From assembly GCA_019348495.1 (NCBI GenBank), contig JAHWJI010000012.1, positions 1 through 39,087 of the forward strand: DNA of 39,087 nt. The letters are read 5' to 3'. Positions 1-8,057 of this stretch are shown here, in pieces. Numbering within the stretch: position 1 is the first letter of the stretch; every line of letters starts with the position of its first letter. The notes below the pieces were generated by a model, which was not told the DNA's origin, ran no database searches, and saw only the letters and a list, made by a program, of their open reading frames with translations. This stretch comes from Actinomycetota bacterium. Its GTDB lineage: Bacteria > Actinomycetota > Acidimicrobiia > Acidimicrobiales > CADCSY01. The position numbers and the translations under genes were made by a program.

Positions 1-2
1 AG

Positions 3-44
3 CGCCTGCGGCTCTGCCTGGAAGGGACGCCACGTGACCGGTGA
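3..44 (+). CDS. Possible C-terminal tail of an upstream gene (partial)
   Basis: A reading frame open from base 3 ends at a TGA at 42-44 and overlaps the GTG at 34. It would encode about 13 residues rich in Leu and Arg. Tight stop/start overlaps are the rule in this cluster, so this may be the end of another cobalamin gene. Too little is present to identify it. Confidence 0.2.
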   Translation, partial: RLRLCLEGTPRDR

Positions 45-528
45 CGATCGACCGGACACGCGGCTCCCGGTCCTCCTCGACGCCACCGTGGCCGGTCGCA
101 TCGCTGCCATGGCCGTGCCCGAGGTTCCGGCCCGGGTCCTGGCCGATGGCCTGGCCGTCATCCGGCGCGCGTTGGGGGAGCGCCCGGCGGCGTGGGCCAC
201 CGTCGAGGCATCGTCGACGGAGGTGGCCGCAGTGCTGCGGGCCACGACCGGCGCCGTGCTCGTCGATTCTCTGGGGGCGTGGGTCGCCGGTGCCCCCGAT
301 CTCGCCGTCGACACACAGGAGCTGTGCGGTGCCCTTCGCAGCCGTGACGGCGACAGCGTGGTCGTCACCGACGAGGTGGGTCTGGGTGTGCACCCGTCGA
401 GCGAGCTGGCGCGCCGCTTCCGCGACGTCCTGGGGGAGGTCAACCAGGCGGTGGCCCGCGTGGCCGACGAGGTCCTGCTGGTCGTGGCCGGTCGGGTCCT
501 GCCCCTCAGCGACCTGATGCGGTCCTGA
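34..528 (+). CDS. cobU: CobU-like adenosylcobinamide kinase/guanylyltransferase, N-terminus atypical
   Basis: CobU phosphorylates adenosylcobinamide and then transfers GMP to it, in nucleotide-loop assembly of B12. The C-terminal two thirds match CobU well: the RPAAW-TVE segment (about residues 50-57), VLVDSLGAWVA, then VVVTDEVGLGV followed by ARRFRDVLGEVNQ and VADEVLLVVAG. The N-terminal P-loop (GGxxSGKS type) that binds nucleotide in the family is not visible in this frame or the other two forward frames before the match begins. The frame is open to base 1, so the true start may lie upstream, but the 33 bases shown do not encode a P-loop. The stop overlaps the cobS start by one base (TGATG), so the two are probably co-translated. 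Identity is good; whether the kinase half works is doubtful. Confidence 0.72.
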   Translation: MTGDDRPDTRLPVLLDATVAGRIAAMAVPEVPARVLADGLAVIRRALGERPAAWATVEASSTEVAAVLRATTGAVLVDSLGAWVAGAPDLAVDTQELCGALRSRDGDSVVVTDEVGLGVHPSSELARRFRDVLGEVNQAVARVADEVLLVVAGRVLPLSDLMRS

Positions 529-1268
529 TGCGCGCCGCCCTGGCCTTCCTCACCTGTCTCGGCGGCCCGGTCACCCCGACACCGAAGGCGCTGCCCTGGT
601 TCCCCGTGGTCGGCGCCGGCCTCGGCTTTGGCGTGGGGGGCATCTGGTGGCTCGCCGAGGGCATCTGGCCCCCGCTGCTCGCCGCCGCCCTGGCCGTCTC
701 CGTCGACCTGGCCATCACCGGCATGCTCCACCTCGACGGGCTGGCCGACAGCGCCGACGGGCTGCTGGCCCACGGCTTGGACCCCGCCCGTCGCCTGGAG
801 GTCATGGCTGAGCCGACCACCGGCGCCTTCGCCCTGGCCACGGTCGCGCTCGTGCTGGTGCTGCGCATCACCGCCCTGGCTGCGCTCACCCCGGCACCGA
901 TGCTCGTGGCCGTGCTGTGGGCGACGTCGCGCGCCGCCATGGCCCTTGCCGTGCAGTCCCAGCCCTACGCCCGCGCCCGAGGGCTGGCCTCGTCGTTTCG
1001 TGACCCGGCGTCGTCAGCCCGGCCGGTCGTGGGTGTGAGCCTGGTGGTGGGCCTGGTGCTGGTCCTGGCCGCAGCACTGGCCTGGGGGGACGGCCAAGGC
1101 GTTGGTGTGGCTGACCTCGCCGCCGGCGTGCTCAGCGCGGCTCTGGCCTTCGGGGGAGTGACCATGCTCGCCCGCCGGCGCATCGGCGGCTACACCGGCG
1201 ACGTGCTGGGAGCGGCCGGCATGGTGGCCGAGACCGCCGGCCTGATCGCCGTCGCCGCCCGATGGTGA
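528..1268 (+). CDS. cobS: CobS, adenosylcobinamide-GDP ribazoletransferase
   Basis: CobS joins adenosylcobinamide-GDP to alpha-ribazole (or its phosphate), the last assembly step of the B12 nucleotide loop, at the inner membrane. The protein is 246 residues, the usual length. The family signature HLDGLADSADG lies at residues 68-78, followed by RRLEVMAEPTTGAFA and a series of hydrophobic membrane segments. The ATG at 528 overlaps the TGA of the CobU-like gene. The stop at 1266-1268 lies inside the start of cobD. This places it in one translationally coupled unit with its neighbours. Confidence 0.93.
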   Translation: MRAALAFLTCLGGPVTPTPKALPWFPVVGAGLGFGVGGIWWLAEGIWPPLLAAALAVSVDLAITGMLHLDGLADSADGLLAHGLDPARRLEVMAEPTTGAFALATVALVLVLRITALAALTPAPMLVAVLWATSRAAMALAVQSQPYARARGLASSFRDPASSARPVVGVSLVVGLVLVLAAALAWGDGQGVGVADLAAGVLSAALAFGGVTMLARRRIGGYTGDVLGAAGMVAETAGLIAVAARW

Positions 1269-2160
1269 ACGGCAACGCACTGGGTGCGGCCGCCGGAGTG
1301 GTGCTCGACCGGGTCCTGGGCGAGCCCGACGTCGATCCGCACCCGCTGGTGGTGTTCGGCCGTCTGATGGACGCGCTCGAAGGCCGCCTCTATCGGGACC
1401 ACCGTCTGGCCGGGGCCGTGCACGCCGCCGCAGGGGTGGCCTTCGGTGCCGCCGTCGGGCGCCTGGGGCGCTCCACCGCCATCGCCACCTACGTGGCCGT
1501 GGGGGGCAGGAGCCTGGCCGAGGCCGCCACCGAGGTTGGCGTCGCTCTGGCCGACGACGACCTCGACGCTGCCCGGTGCCTGTTGCCGGCGCTGGTCGGG
1601 CGGGACCCCTCGGCGCTCGACGAGAAGGACATCGCCCGCGCTGCGGTGGAGTCGGTGGCCGAGAACACCGTCGATGCGGTGGTGGCACCGGCGCTGTGGG
1701 GCGCGGCGCTCGGCGGGCCCGGCGCGCTGGGCTACCGGGCCGCCAACACCCTCGACGCCATGGTCGGCCATCGCACACCTCGCCACGAGCGGTTCGGCTG
1801 GGCCGCCGCCCGTGCCGACGACCTCATGGGCTGGCTGCCCGCCCGGGTGACCTCCGTCCTCGTGGTCGCCGCCCGGCCCCAGGCCGCCCGGTCGGTGCTC
1901 CACGCCGTGCGGCGCCAGGCGCCGGCCCACCCCTCGCCCAACGCGGGGGTGTTGCCGAAGCGGCCTTCGCCGCCGCGTTGGGGCTGCGCCTGGGTGGCCA
2001 GAACCGCTACGGCGACCGCATCGAGGTGCGGCCGTCGCTCGGCGACGGGCGACCGGCCGAGGCCGACGACATCGCCGGCGCCGTCGCGCTCTCCCTCGAC
2101 GTGGGCGTGCTGTTGGCCACCACGCTCGCCACCGCCGCCCTCGTCACCCGACGGCGGTGA
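1262..2160 (+). CDS. cobD: CobD/CbiB adenosylcobinamide-phosphate synthase, frameshifted
   Basis: CobD (CbiB) is a membrane enzyme that attaches aminopropanol or its phosphate to adenosylcobyric acid. The first frame, from ATG 1262, gives LDRVLGEPDVDPHPLV, AVESVAENTVDAVVAP and YRAANTLDAMVGHR, all family hallmarks. It matches up to HPSPNAG near 1948. After that the family sequence (VAEAAFAAALGLRLGGQNRYG, then LGDGRPAEADDI) continues in the -1 frame to the TGA at 2158-2160. Removing two bases of the GTGT at 1949-1952 restores one 298-residue frame with the expected spacing. Read literally, the first frame runs on to 2188 with a nonsense Arg/Pro/Ser-rich tail. This is either a sequencing/assembly error or a true mutation. 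The gene overlaps cobS upstream and the next gene by four bases (GTGA). Confidence 0.87.
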
Positions 2161-3062
2161 TCCCGCCGCCGTCACCCCACGGCGGTGACGGGCCCCGCCT
2201 GGCCGCCGCCCTCGGGGTGGACGTCGCCGCCGTGCTCGACCTGTCGCTGAGCCTCAACCCCCTGGCCCCCGACGTGGCTGCCCTGGCCGCCGATGCCCTC
2301 GACAGCCTGCGGCGCTATCCCGACCCGGCCGGAGCCACCGCCGCCCTGGCCGAGGCGGTGGGCGTGGAGGCGGGCCGGGTGCTGCTCACCAACGGCGGGG
2401 CCGAGGCCATCGCCCTGGTGGCCGCCGACCAGGGCCGGGGGCGGGTCGACGAGCCCGAGTTCTCGCTGTACCGCCGGCACCTGGCCACGGTCGACGCCGA
2501 CGCCCCCCGCTGGCGGTCCAACCCCCACAACCCCACGGGCCGCCTGGCCGGACCGCACGAGCGGGCGGCGGTGTGGGACGAGGCCTTCTACCCGCTGGCC
2601 ACCGGTTGCTGGTCCCGTGCCGACCCCGGCGCGGTCGTGGTCGGCTCGCTCACCAAGCTCTTCGCCTGTCCGGGCCTGCGGATGGGCTACGTCGTGGCCG
2701 ACGACGTCGATCTGGCGGAACGGCTCCGTCGGCGCCAGCCGGCCTGGTCGGTGAGCTCGTTGGCGCTGGCCCTCATACCCCGGTTGCTGGTGCTGGCCGA
2801 CCTGGCTACCTGGGCCCGCGGCATCGCCCTCCTGCGAGAGGAGCTGGCGGCGGTGCTGGCCGCCTTCGACCTGCGCCCGCTGTCGTCCGACGCCAACTGG
2901 CTCCTGGTCGAGGGGGCCGGGGATCTACGCGCCCGCCTGGCTCCCCAAGGCGTCTTGGTACGCGACACCACCACCTTCGGCCTCCCCGGCTGCGCTCGTG
3001 TGGCCGTGCCCGACGAGGCCGGACTCGAGCGTCTGGCCGCCGCCCTGGCCGCCACGTCCTGA
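2157..3062 (+). CDS. cobC: CobC-like PLP enzyme (threonine-phosphate decarboxylase/HisC family)
   Basis: This is a fold-type I PLP enzyme of the histidinol-phosphate aminotransferase family. Visible landmarks are SLSLNPLAP (residues 30-38), LLTNGGAEAI (76-85), SNPHNPTG (121-128), the cofactor-binding DEAFY (141-145) and the Schiff-base lysine K167 in GSLTKLFACPGLRMGY. Within a cob cluster such enzymes usually decarboxylate L-threonine phosphate to aminopropanol phosphate, the CobD/CbiB substrate. At 301 residues it is shorter than the usual 330-360, with a compressed middle region before SNPHNPTG. The GTG start at 2157 overlaps the cobD stop (GTGA). The biochemical role rests on context; a plain aminotransferase cannot be excluded from sequence alone. 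Confidence 0.82.
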   Translation: MIPPPSPHGGDGPRLAAALGVDVAAVLDLSLSLNPLAPDVAALAADALDSLRRYPDPAGATAALAEAVGVEAGRVLLTNGGAEAIALVAADQGRGRVDEPEFSLYRRHLATVDADAPRWRSNPHNPTGRLAGPHERAAVWDEAFYPLATGCWSRADPGAVVVGSLTKLFACPGLRMGYVVADDVDLAERLRRRQPAWSVSSLALALIPRLLVLADLATWARGIALLREELAAVLAAFDLRPLSSDANWLLVEGAGDLRARLAPQGVLVRDTTTFGLPGCARVAVPDEAGLERLAAALAATS

Positions 3063-3068
3063 GCAGGC

Positions 3069-3082
3069 GGCACCGGTGTGCC
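3069..3082. terminator. Possible hairpin between convergent genes
   Basis: GGCAC at 3069-3073 and GTGCC at 3078-3082 form a 5-bp stem with loop CGGT. The ten bases GGCACCGGTG recur at 3091-3100. It lies between the convergent stops of the CobC-like gene and the small minus-strand gene. There is no T-tract, so terminator function is only an inference. Confidence 0.25.
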
Positions 3083-3108
3083 CGAGGGACGGCACCGGTG
3101 GCCCCGGG

Positions 3109-3369
3109 TCAGAGATCGTCGGTACGGATGTCCAACCCGGCCTCGGCCAGGCCACGCTCCAAGGTGTCGCGTTGGCGAGCCTGCAGCGGCTCGGGGCCGA
3201 CGGGCTCGTCGGGCGAAGACACGTCCAGCATGGCGGCGGCGGCGATGAGCAGTCGGTCGTAGGCCACCAGATCGGCGGCCCAACCCTCCCGGGTGGGCTG
3301 TTCGAAGCCCACCAGCGCCCGCCGCCGGCGCCGAAGGTCGGCTCCCACCTGTTCGATCGACGCCGCCAT
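3109..3369 (-). CDS. Small conserved-type hypothetical protein downstream of cobO
   Basis: The 86-residue product is not recognised. It is soluble, with an Arg-rich segment (residues 13-17), an alanine-rich helix (LLIAAAAMLDV) and an acidic C-terminus. Its ATG at 3367-3369 starts two bases after the cobO stop, so the two genes are very likely one transcript. It has no cysteines or obvious catalytic motif. The location suggests a link to cobalamin adenosylation, but nothing in the sequence tests that. Confidence 0.6.
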   Translation of the reverse strand: MAASIEQVGADLRRRRRALVGFEQPTREGWAADLVAYDRLLIAAAAMLDVSSPDEPVGPEPLQARQRDTLERGLAEAGLDIRTDDL

Positions 3370-3371
3370 GG

Positions 3372-3896
3372 TCAGTACTCGATGCCCTTCTTGGCCAGGA
3401 TGCCCTGGTCGTAGGCGTGCTTGACCTTGCGCATCTCGGTGACCGTGTCGGCCACCTCGACCAGGGCCTCGTGGGCATCACGGCCGGTGACGACCACGTT
3501 GGTGCACTCGGCTCGGTCCCGGATGCCAGCCACCACGTCGGCGGCGGGCACCCAGCCGTAGGTGATGATGTAGGTGAGCTCATCGAGTATGAGCAGGTCG
3601 TGCTCCCCGGCGGACAGCATGTCCCGGGCCACGTCCCAGGCGTGGCGGGCCTTGGCCGCCGACTCGTCGAGGTCGTCGGACTCCCAGGTGAAGCCGTCGC
3701 CCAGGGTGTGCCACTCGATGCCCAGGTGGTCGGCCAACTTGCGCTCGCCCGTCTGCCAGTTGCCCCCCTTGACGAACTGCACCACGCCGACCCGCCACCC
3801 CCGGGCCCAGCCCCGGCCCATGACGCCGAAGGCGGAGGACGACTTGCCCTTGCCGTGGCCGGTGTTGAGCACCACCACCGATGCCGCCCGTGCCAT
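3372..3896 (-). CDS. cobO: CobO/BtuR cob(I)yrinic acid a,c-diamide adenosyltransferase
   Basis: CobO transfers the 5'-deoxyadenosyl group of ATP to the cobalt of reduced corrinoids. The product is 174 residues. It has the characteristic ATP-binding loop NTGHGKGKSSSAFG (residues 11-24), VVQFVKGGNWQTGE, the acidic LLILDELTYI strand (about 101-110) and VVVTGRDAHEAL (134-144), which together identify the BtuR/CobO family rather than PduO or EutT. I chose the ATG at 3894-3896 because it sits just ahead of the first conserved strand; the frame stays open further upstream but that stretch is antisense to cobQ. The family's usual N-terminal extension of some 20 residues is absent. It is divergent from the CobQ-CobT gene, with about 96 bp between the starts. 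Confidence 0.92.
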   Translation of the reverse strand: MARAASVVVLNTGHGKGKSSSAFGVMGRGWARGWRVGVVQFVKGGNWQTGERKLADHLGIEWHTLGDGFTWESDDLDESAAKARHAWDVARDMLSAGEHDLLILDELTYIITYGWVPAADVVAGIRDRAECTNVVVTGRDAHEALVEVADTVTEMRKVKHAYDQGILAKKGIEY

Positions 3897-3992
3897 GTCC
3901 GCCCCTTCTACCTGGCCACGACACCGGTTGGCGAAAGGGTCACAGGGCCAGCCTACGCTCGCCACCTTGTCTCCTGGCCCGAGCATGGCGTC

Positions 3993-6644
3993 GTGAGGGG
4001 CGGGCTCATGGTCTGCGGCACGGCCAGCGACGTGGGCAAGAGCCACGTCGTCGCCGGGCTGTGCCGCCTGCTGGCCCGCCAGGGTGTGCGGGTGGCCCCG
4101 TTCAAGGCCCAGAACATGTCGCTCAACTCGTGGGTGACCGATGCCGGCCACGAGATCGGCCGGGCCCAGGGGGTGCAGGCGCTGGCCGCCGGCGTCGAGC
4201 CCGAGGTGGCCATGAACCCCATCCTGCTCAAGCCCACGGGTGAGCGAGCCAGCCAGGTGGTGGTCATGGGACACCCGTGGGCGCAGCTCGACGCCGTGGC
4301 CTACCACGACGAGAAGCCCCAGCTGCGGGGTGTGGTGCTGGAGGCCCTGGCCGACCTGCGGGCCCGCTTCGACGTGGTCGTGGCCGAAGGGGCGGGCGGT
4401 TGCGCCGAGATCAACCTCCTGGCCCACGATCTGGTCAACCTTCCCCTGGCGCACGCCGCCGGTCTGCCGGCGGTGGTCGTGGGCGACATCGACCGTGGCG
4501 GGGTCTTCGCCGCCCTCTACGGCTCGGTGGCGCTGCTGCCCGACGAGTTGCGCACCGTGGTGCGGGGCTTCGTCGTCAACAAGTTCCGGGGCGACCCTGC
4601 CCTGCTGGGCGACGCCACCACCGAGCTGCAACGACGAAGCGGAGTCCCGACTCTCGGGGTGTTGCCCTGGGTCGACGACGTCGCCCTCGACGCCGAGGAC
4701 TCCCTGGCCCTCGCCGGTCCCCGGCCCCGTGCCTCAGGTGCCCCAGTGCCCGACCGCCTCGACATCGCCGTGGTTCGCTTCCCCCACATCGCCAACGTCA
4801 CCGACCTCGACGCCCTCAGCCTCGAACCCGGGGCCGAGGTCCGCCTGGTCGAGCGGGCCTCGGCGTTGGGTCGGCCCGACCTCGTGGTGCTGCCCGGGAC
4901 CAAGGCCACCGTGTCCGACCTGGCCTGGCTGCGGGGGCAGGGCCTCGACCGGGCCGTCCTCGACTCGGGTGCCATGGTGCTCGGCATCTGCGGCGGCCAG
5001 CAGATGATGGGCGGGGTCATCGTCGACCGCTTCGAATCGGGCCGGGGTCGGGTCGAGGGGCTCGGCTGGCTCGACGTCACCACCACCTTCGCCGGGCACA
5101 AGGTCACCCGCAGGCGCCAGGGCGTGGCCTGGGGCCACGGCATCAGCGGCTATGAGATCCATCACGGACGTACGACCAGGGGCCCTGGAGTCAGGCCCTG
5201 GATCGACCTCGACGACACCCACGGGGCCGAGGCCGAGGGGGCGACCGACCTCGCCGGCGGGCGGTTCCTCGGCACCGTCCTTCACGGGCTGTTCGAGTCC
5301 GACGGGTTCCGTGCCGCGTTCCTGGCCGAGGTGGGCCGGCGGGCGGGCAGGGTCTTGGCTCCTGGCGGGGTGAGCTTCGCCGCCGCCCGTGAAGCCCAGC
5401 TCGACCGCCTGGCTGATCTGCTCGAGGCCCACCTCGACCTCGCCGCCCTCGAGGCCATCATCGAGAGAGGGGCGACGCGGTCCCCGGCGGCGACCGGCGT
5501 CAGCGTCGGGCAGGGAAGCCACGTCGAAGTGAGCTGCGGCGCCCCCAGGGGTGCCTTTGCCCGGGCGCTCGCCGCCGTGGTTCCCGTCGATGGCGCTGCC
5601 GGACAGGCCACGGCCGATCACCACGATCGCCTGGCCAAGCCCAAGGGCAGTCTGGGACAGTTGGAGGCCCTGGGGGAGAGGCTCTCGGCCATCGCTGGAG
5701 CGTCGCCCCCGCCCCCACCTGTGCCCGCTGCCGTGGCCGTGTTCGCGGCCGACCACGGGGCCCACGCCCAGGGGGTCTCGCCCTGGCCCCAGGAGGTGAC
5801 GGCCCAGATGGTGGCCACGGTGGTCGCCGGCAAGGCCGCCATCAACGTGCTCGCCCGCCAGGTGGGAGCGTCGGTCACCGTGATCGATGTCGGCGTGGCC
5901 CATCCCATCCCCGAGCCGGCGGTCCCGGCCAGCGTCCTGCTCCGGCGACGGGTGCGAGCCGGGACCGACGACCTCAGCGCCGGTCCGGCCATGCGGATCC
6001 AGGAGGCGGAGCAGGCACTCGACGTGGGTGCCGATGTGGCGGCCCAGCTCGTGAGCGAGGGCGCCCGCTGCCTGGTCACGGGCGAGCTCGGCATCGCCAA
6101 CACCACGTCCGCCGCTGCGGTGGTGGCCGCCCTCACGGGCCGCGCACCGGTCGAGACCACCGGGCGGGGGACCGGCGTCGACGACGTCACCTTGGCCCAC
6201 AAGGTCTCGGTGGTGGAGCGGGCACTGGCCCGCCCGGGCAGGGGCGGTGGCCCCCTCGCCGTGCTGTGCTCGGTGGGCGGGTTGGAGATCGCCGCCCTGG
6301 CCGGCTTCATCGTCGCCGGGGCGGCGGCCGGGGTCCCGGTGGTCGTCGACGGCTTGATCGCCGGCGCCGCCCTCTTGGTGGCGGCCGCGTTGGTTCCCGA
6401 CGTCACCGGCTACTGCGTGGCCGGCCACCGCTCCAGCGAACCGGGGGCGACGGTGGTGCTCGACCACCTCGGCCTCGACCCCGTCCTCGACCTCGGGCTG
6501 CACCTGGGCGAGGGCACCGGTGCCTGCCTGGCCCTGCCGGTGTTGGAGGCCGCCGCTCGGCTGCTGGCCGAGATGGCCACCCTCGACACCGCCGGCGTCA
6601 CCCCCTCTGTCGTCTCCGGCCCGAGACGGCCATCGCCCTCGTGA
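3993..6644 (+). CDS. cobQ-cobT: CobQ-CobT fusion: cobyric acid synthase plus NaMN:DMB phosphoribosyltransferase
   Basis: One uninterrupted frame of 883 codons carries two B12 enzymes. Residues 1 to about 495 are cobyric acid synthase (CobQ/CbiP), which amidates four side chains of adenosylcobyrinic acid a,c-diamide. Evidence is the synthetase loop CGTASDVGKSHVVAGLCR, KAQNMSLNSWVT, AMNPILLKPTGE, GDIDRGGVFA, and the glutamine-amidotransferase domain with nucleophile C333 in LGICGGQQMMGG and GTVLHGLFESDGFR. From about residue 520 to the end is CobT, which makes alpha-ribazole phosphate: DRLAKPKGSLGQLE, FAADHGAHAQGVS, GELGIANTTSAAA, SVGGLEIAALAGF and LGEGTGA with the conserved glutamate. A linker of about 25 residues joins them. 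The start is uncertain: GTG 3993 or ATG 4008. The shared frame is direct evidence; a single expressed bifunctional protein is inference. Confidence 0.9.
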   Translation: MRGGLMVCGTASDVGKSHVVAGLCRLLARQGVRVAPFKAQNMSLNSWVTDAGHEIGRAQGVQALAAGVEPEVAMNPILLKPTGERASQVVVMGHPWAQLDAVAYHDEKPQLRGVVLEALADLRARFDVVVAEGAGGCAEINLLAHDLVNLPLAHAAGLPAVVVGDIDRGGVFAALYGSVALLPDELRTVVRGFVVNKFRGDPALLGDATTELQRRSGVPTLGVLPWVDDVALDAEDSLALAGPRPRASGAPVPDRLDIAVVRFPHIANVTDLDALSLEPGAEVRLVERASALGRPDLVVLPGTKATVSDLAWLRGQGLDRAVLDSGAMVLGICGGQQMMGGVIVDRFESGRGRVEGLGWLDVTTTFAGHKVTRRRQGVAWGHGISGYEIHHGRTTRGPGVRPWIDLDDTHGAEAEGATDLAGGRFLGTVLHGLFESDGFRAAFLAEVGRRAGRVLAPGGVSFAAAREAQLDRLADLLEAHLDLAALEAIIERGATRSPAATGVSVGQGSHVEVSCGAPRGAFARALAAVVPVDGAAGQATADHHDRLAKPKGSLGQLEALGERLSAIAGASPPPPPVPAAVAVFAADHGAHAQGVSPWPQEVTAQMVATVVAGKAAINVLARQVGASVTVIDVGVAHPIPEPAVPASVLLRRRVRAGTDDLSAGPAMRIQEAEQALDVGADVAAQLVSEGARCLVTGELGIANTTSAAAVVAALTGRAPVETTGRGTGVDDVTLAHKVSVVERALARPGRGGGPLAVLCSVGGLEIAALAGFIVAGAAAGVPVVVDGLIAGAALLVAAALVPDVTGYCVAGHRSSEPGATVVLDHLGLDPVLDLGLHLGEGTGACLALPVLEAAARLLAEMATLDTAGVTPSVVSGPRRPSPS

Positions 6645-6657
6645 AGGTCATCGCTCG

Positions 6658-6685
6658 GCCGACGTCTCCTCGGGGAGCGGTCGGC
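6658..6685. terminator. Probable bidirectional hairpin between convergent genes
   Basis: GCCGAC at 6658-6663 pairs with GTCGGC at 6680-6685, and an inner CTCC/GGAG stem (6666-6669 with 6674-6677) sits around loop TCGG. It occupies the 42-bp gap between the convergent stops of cobQ-cobT and the PhoX-like gene. No U-tract is present, so the call is based on position and structure. Confidence 0.4.
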
Positions 6686-6686
6686 T

Positions 6687-8057
6687 CTACAGGGCGCCCT
6701 TGCGCCAGGGCCCGGTGATGGCGAAGGTGATGCCCGGGGTCTGGATGTTGGCGAACAGCCACTTGCCCTTGGGCTCGAAGGTGGCGCCGCACCACTCCGA
6801 ATCGGTGAAGTCGTTGGTGCCGCCGTAGCCCCGCGCCGCCATCTCCGCCGGCGGGAGCACCACGTTGTTCCGAGCGAAGGGAAAGATCTCCCCGTCGGCG
6901 CTGAGGCCGTGCAGGAACTCTAGACCGGTGCCGTCCTCGCACAGGACGATGCCGCCCCGGGGACTCACCGTGACGTTGTCGGGGGCGTTCAACACCTCGG
7001 GCGACGGCGAGGCGAACACGCACGTGAAGGTGGACGATGCGGGGTCGTAGGCGAACACCTGGCCTTGGCGGACCGGTCCGCCGTTGGTGGAGATGACATA
7101 GATCACCCCGTTGCCGTACCAGGCGCCCTCGCCCCGGCTGATGCGGGCGGCACCTCGGCCGTAGGCCTGCTGGAAGGTGGTGAGCTGGCCCGGGCCCCAG
7201 TCGGGGTTGTCCACCACGACCCACTCGGCTGTCGCACTCGTCCCCGCGGTCCAACCCACCGTGTCGTTCGTGCCCTCGAGCTTCATGGCTTCGAGCACAC
7301 CGCCGGCAGCCAGGTTGGTGGGATCGACGGGCACATAGCGGTACAGCGCCGAGGCGCCGGCGTCCTCGGTCTCGTAGACGATCCCCGTGGCCGGGTCGGT
7401 GGCTGTGGCCTCGTGGGAGAAACGGCCCATGGCCCGAAGCGGCACGGGGTCGGCCAAGCCGGTGGACGGGACCTCGAAGACGTAACCGTGGCGGGTGGCA
7501 CCATTGACGACGGTGGTCTCCTCGCAGCTCAGCCAAGTGCCGCGGGGGGTCGGGCCTCCGGCGCAGTTGCGGACCGTTCCGCTCAGGCTGGCGTAGTCCT
7601 CGACCAGCCGTCCCTCGTCGGGATCGAACACCAAGGTGGTGGTCCCGCCGCCGGCCAGGGGGTCGTAGGTCGCCCCGGCCGGGGCGAACGGCGTGCCGTT
7701 GTCTCTCTCGTGGTTGCGCACCAGGCGTACGAGGCCGTTACGACGAAAGGCCGCCATGCCGTCATGCCTGCTGGGCGTGGGCCTGCCGTCGGACATGATG
7801 TCATTGCTCCACCCGAAGCTCAGGTACTCGAAGCGGTTCGGCAACAGGAGCAGTTCCAGCCCGGTGGTCTGGTCCTTCACCGGGGCCAGCGGGCCGTAGC
7901 CCGACCCAGCCGACCTCCGGCGTGACCTGGCCGGTGCCGCGCCGGCCGCACGGGCGCCCAAGGCGGAGAAGGGCCCTGAGAGGGCCACCCCCACACCCGC
8001 ACCGAGGGTGCCCTGCAGGAACGAGCGCCGGTTCAACGGGCTCTTGGTGTCGGTCAT
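6687..8057 (-). CDS. Tat-exported PhoX/DUF839-family protein
   Basis: The 456-residue product begins with a twin-arginine signal, NRRSFLQG around residues 9-16, followed by a hydrophobic Gly/Ala stretch and an ARAAGAAP cleavage region. The mature part has the PhoX/DUF839 pattern: RNHERDNGTPFAP, GGTTTLVFD, NCAGGPTPRGTWLSCEET, GRFSHEATATDP, PDNVTVSPRGGIVLCEDG, and EWCGATFEPKGKWLFANIQTPG near the end. Members are beta-propeller Ca/Fe phosphatases or uncharacterised relatives, exported folded with cofactor. The ATG at 8055-8057 is chosen because a GGAAGG sequence precedes it by about 7 bases on the minus strand; a longer frame starts at 8093. Phosphatase activity is not proven by sequence. It stands alone, convergent with the cobalamin cluster. 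Confidence 0.85.
   Translation of the reverse strand: MTDTKSPLNRRSFLQGTLGAGVGVALSGPFSALGARAAGAAPARSRRRSAGSGYGPLAPVKDQTTGLELLLLPNRFEYLSFGWSNDIMSDGRPTPSRHDGMAAFRRNGLVRLVRNHERDNGTPFAPAGATYDPLAGGGTTTLVFDPDEGRLVEDYASLSGTVRNCAGGPTPRGTWLSCEETTVVNGATRHGYVFEVPSTGLADPVPLRAMGRFSHEATATDPATGIVYETEDAGASALYRYVPVDPTNLAAGGVLEAMKLEGTNDTVGWTAGTSATAEWVVVDNPDWGPGQLTTFQQAYGRGAARISRGEGAWYGNGVIYVISTNGGPVRQGQVFAYDPASSTFTCVFASPSPEVLNAPDNVTVSPRGGIVLCEDGTGLEFLHGLSADGEIFPFARNNVVLPPAEMAARGYGGTNDFTDSEWCGATFEPKGKWLFANIQTPGITFAITGPWRKGAL

Noticed and set aside
1940-1960. Programmed ribosomal frameshift in cobD
   Set aside because: No clear slippery heptamer or downstream structure was seen, and a two-base duplication explains the shift exactly.
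3897-3992. Possible cobalamin riboswitch between divergent cobO and cobQ-cobT
   Set aside because: I looked for the B12-box type core and could not find it. Only short GC-rich stretches are present.
4734-6503. A 589-codon minus-strand frame over cobQ-cobT
   Set aside because: Antisense to the well-supported fusion gene; composition is His/Gly/Asp-rich, typical of a shadow.
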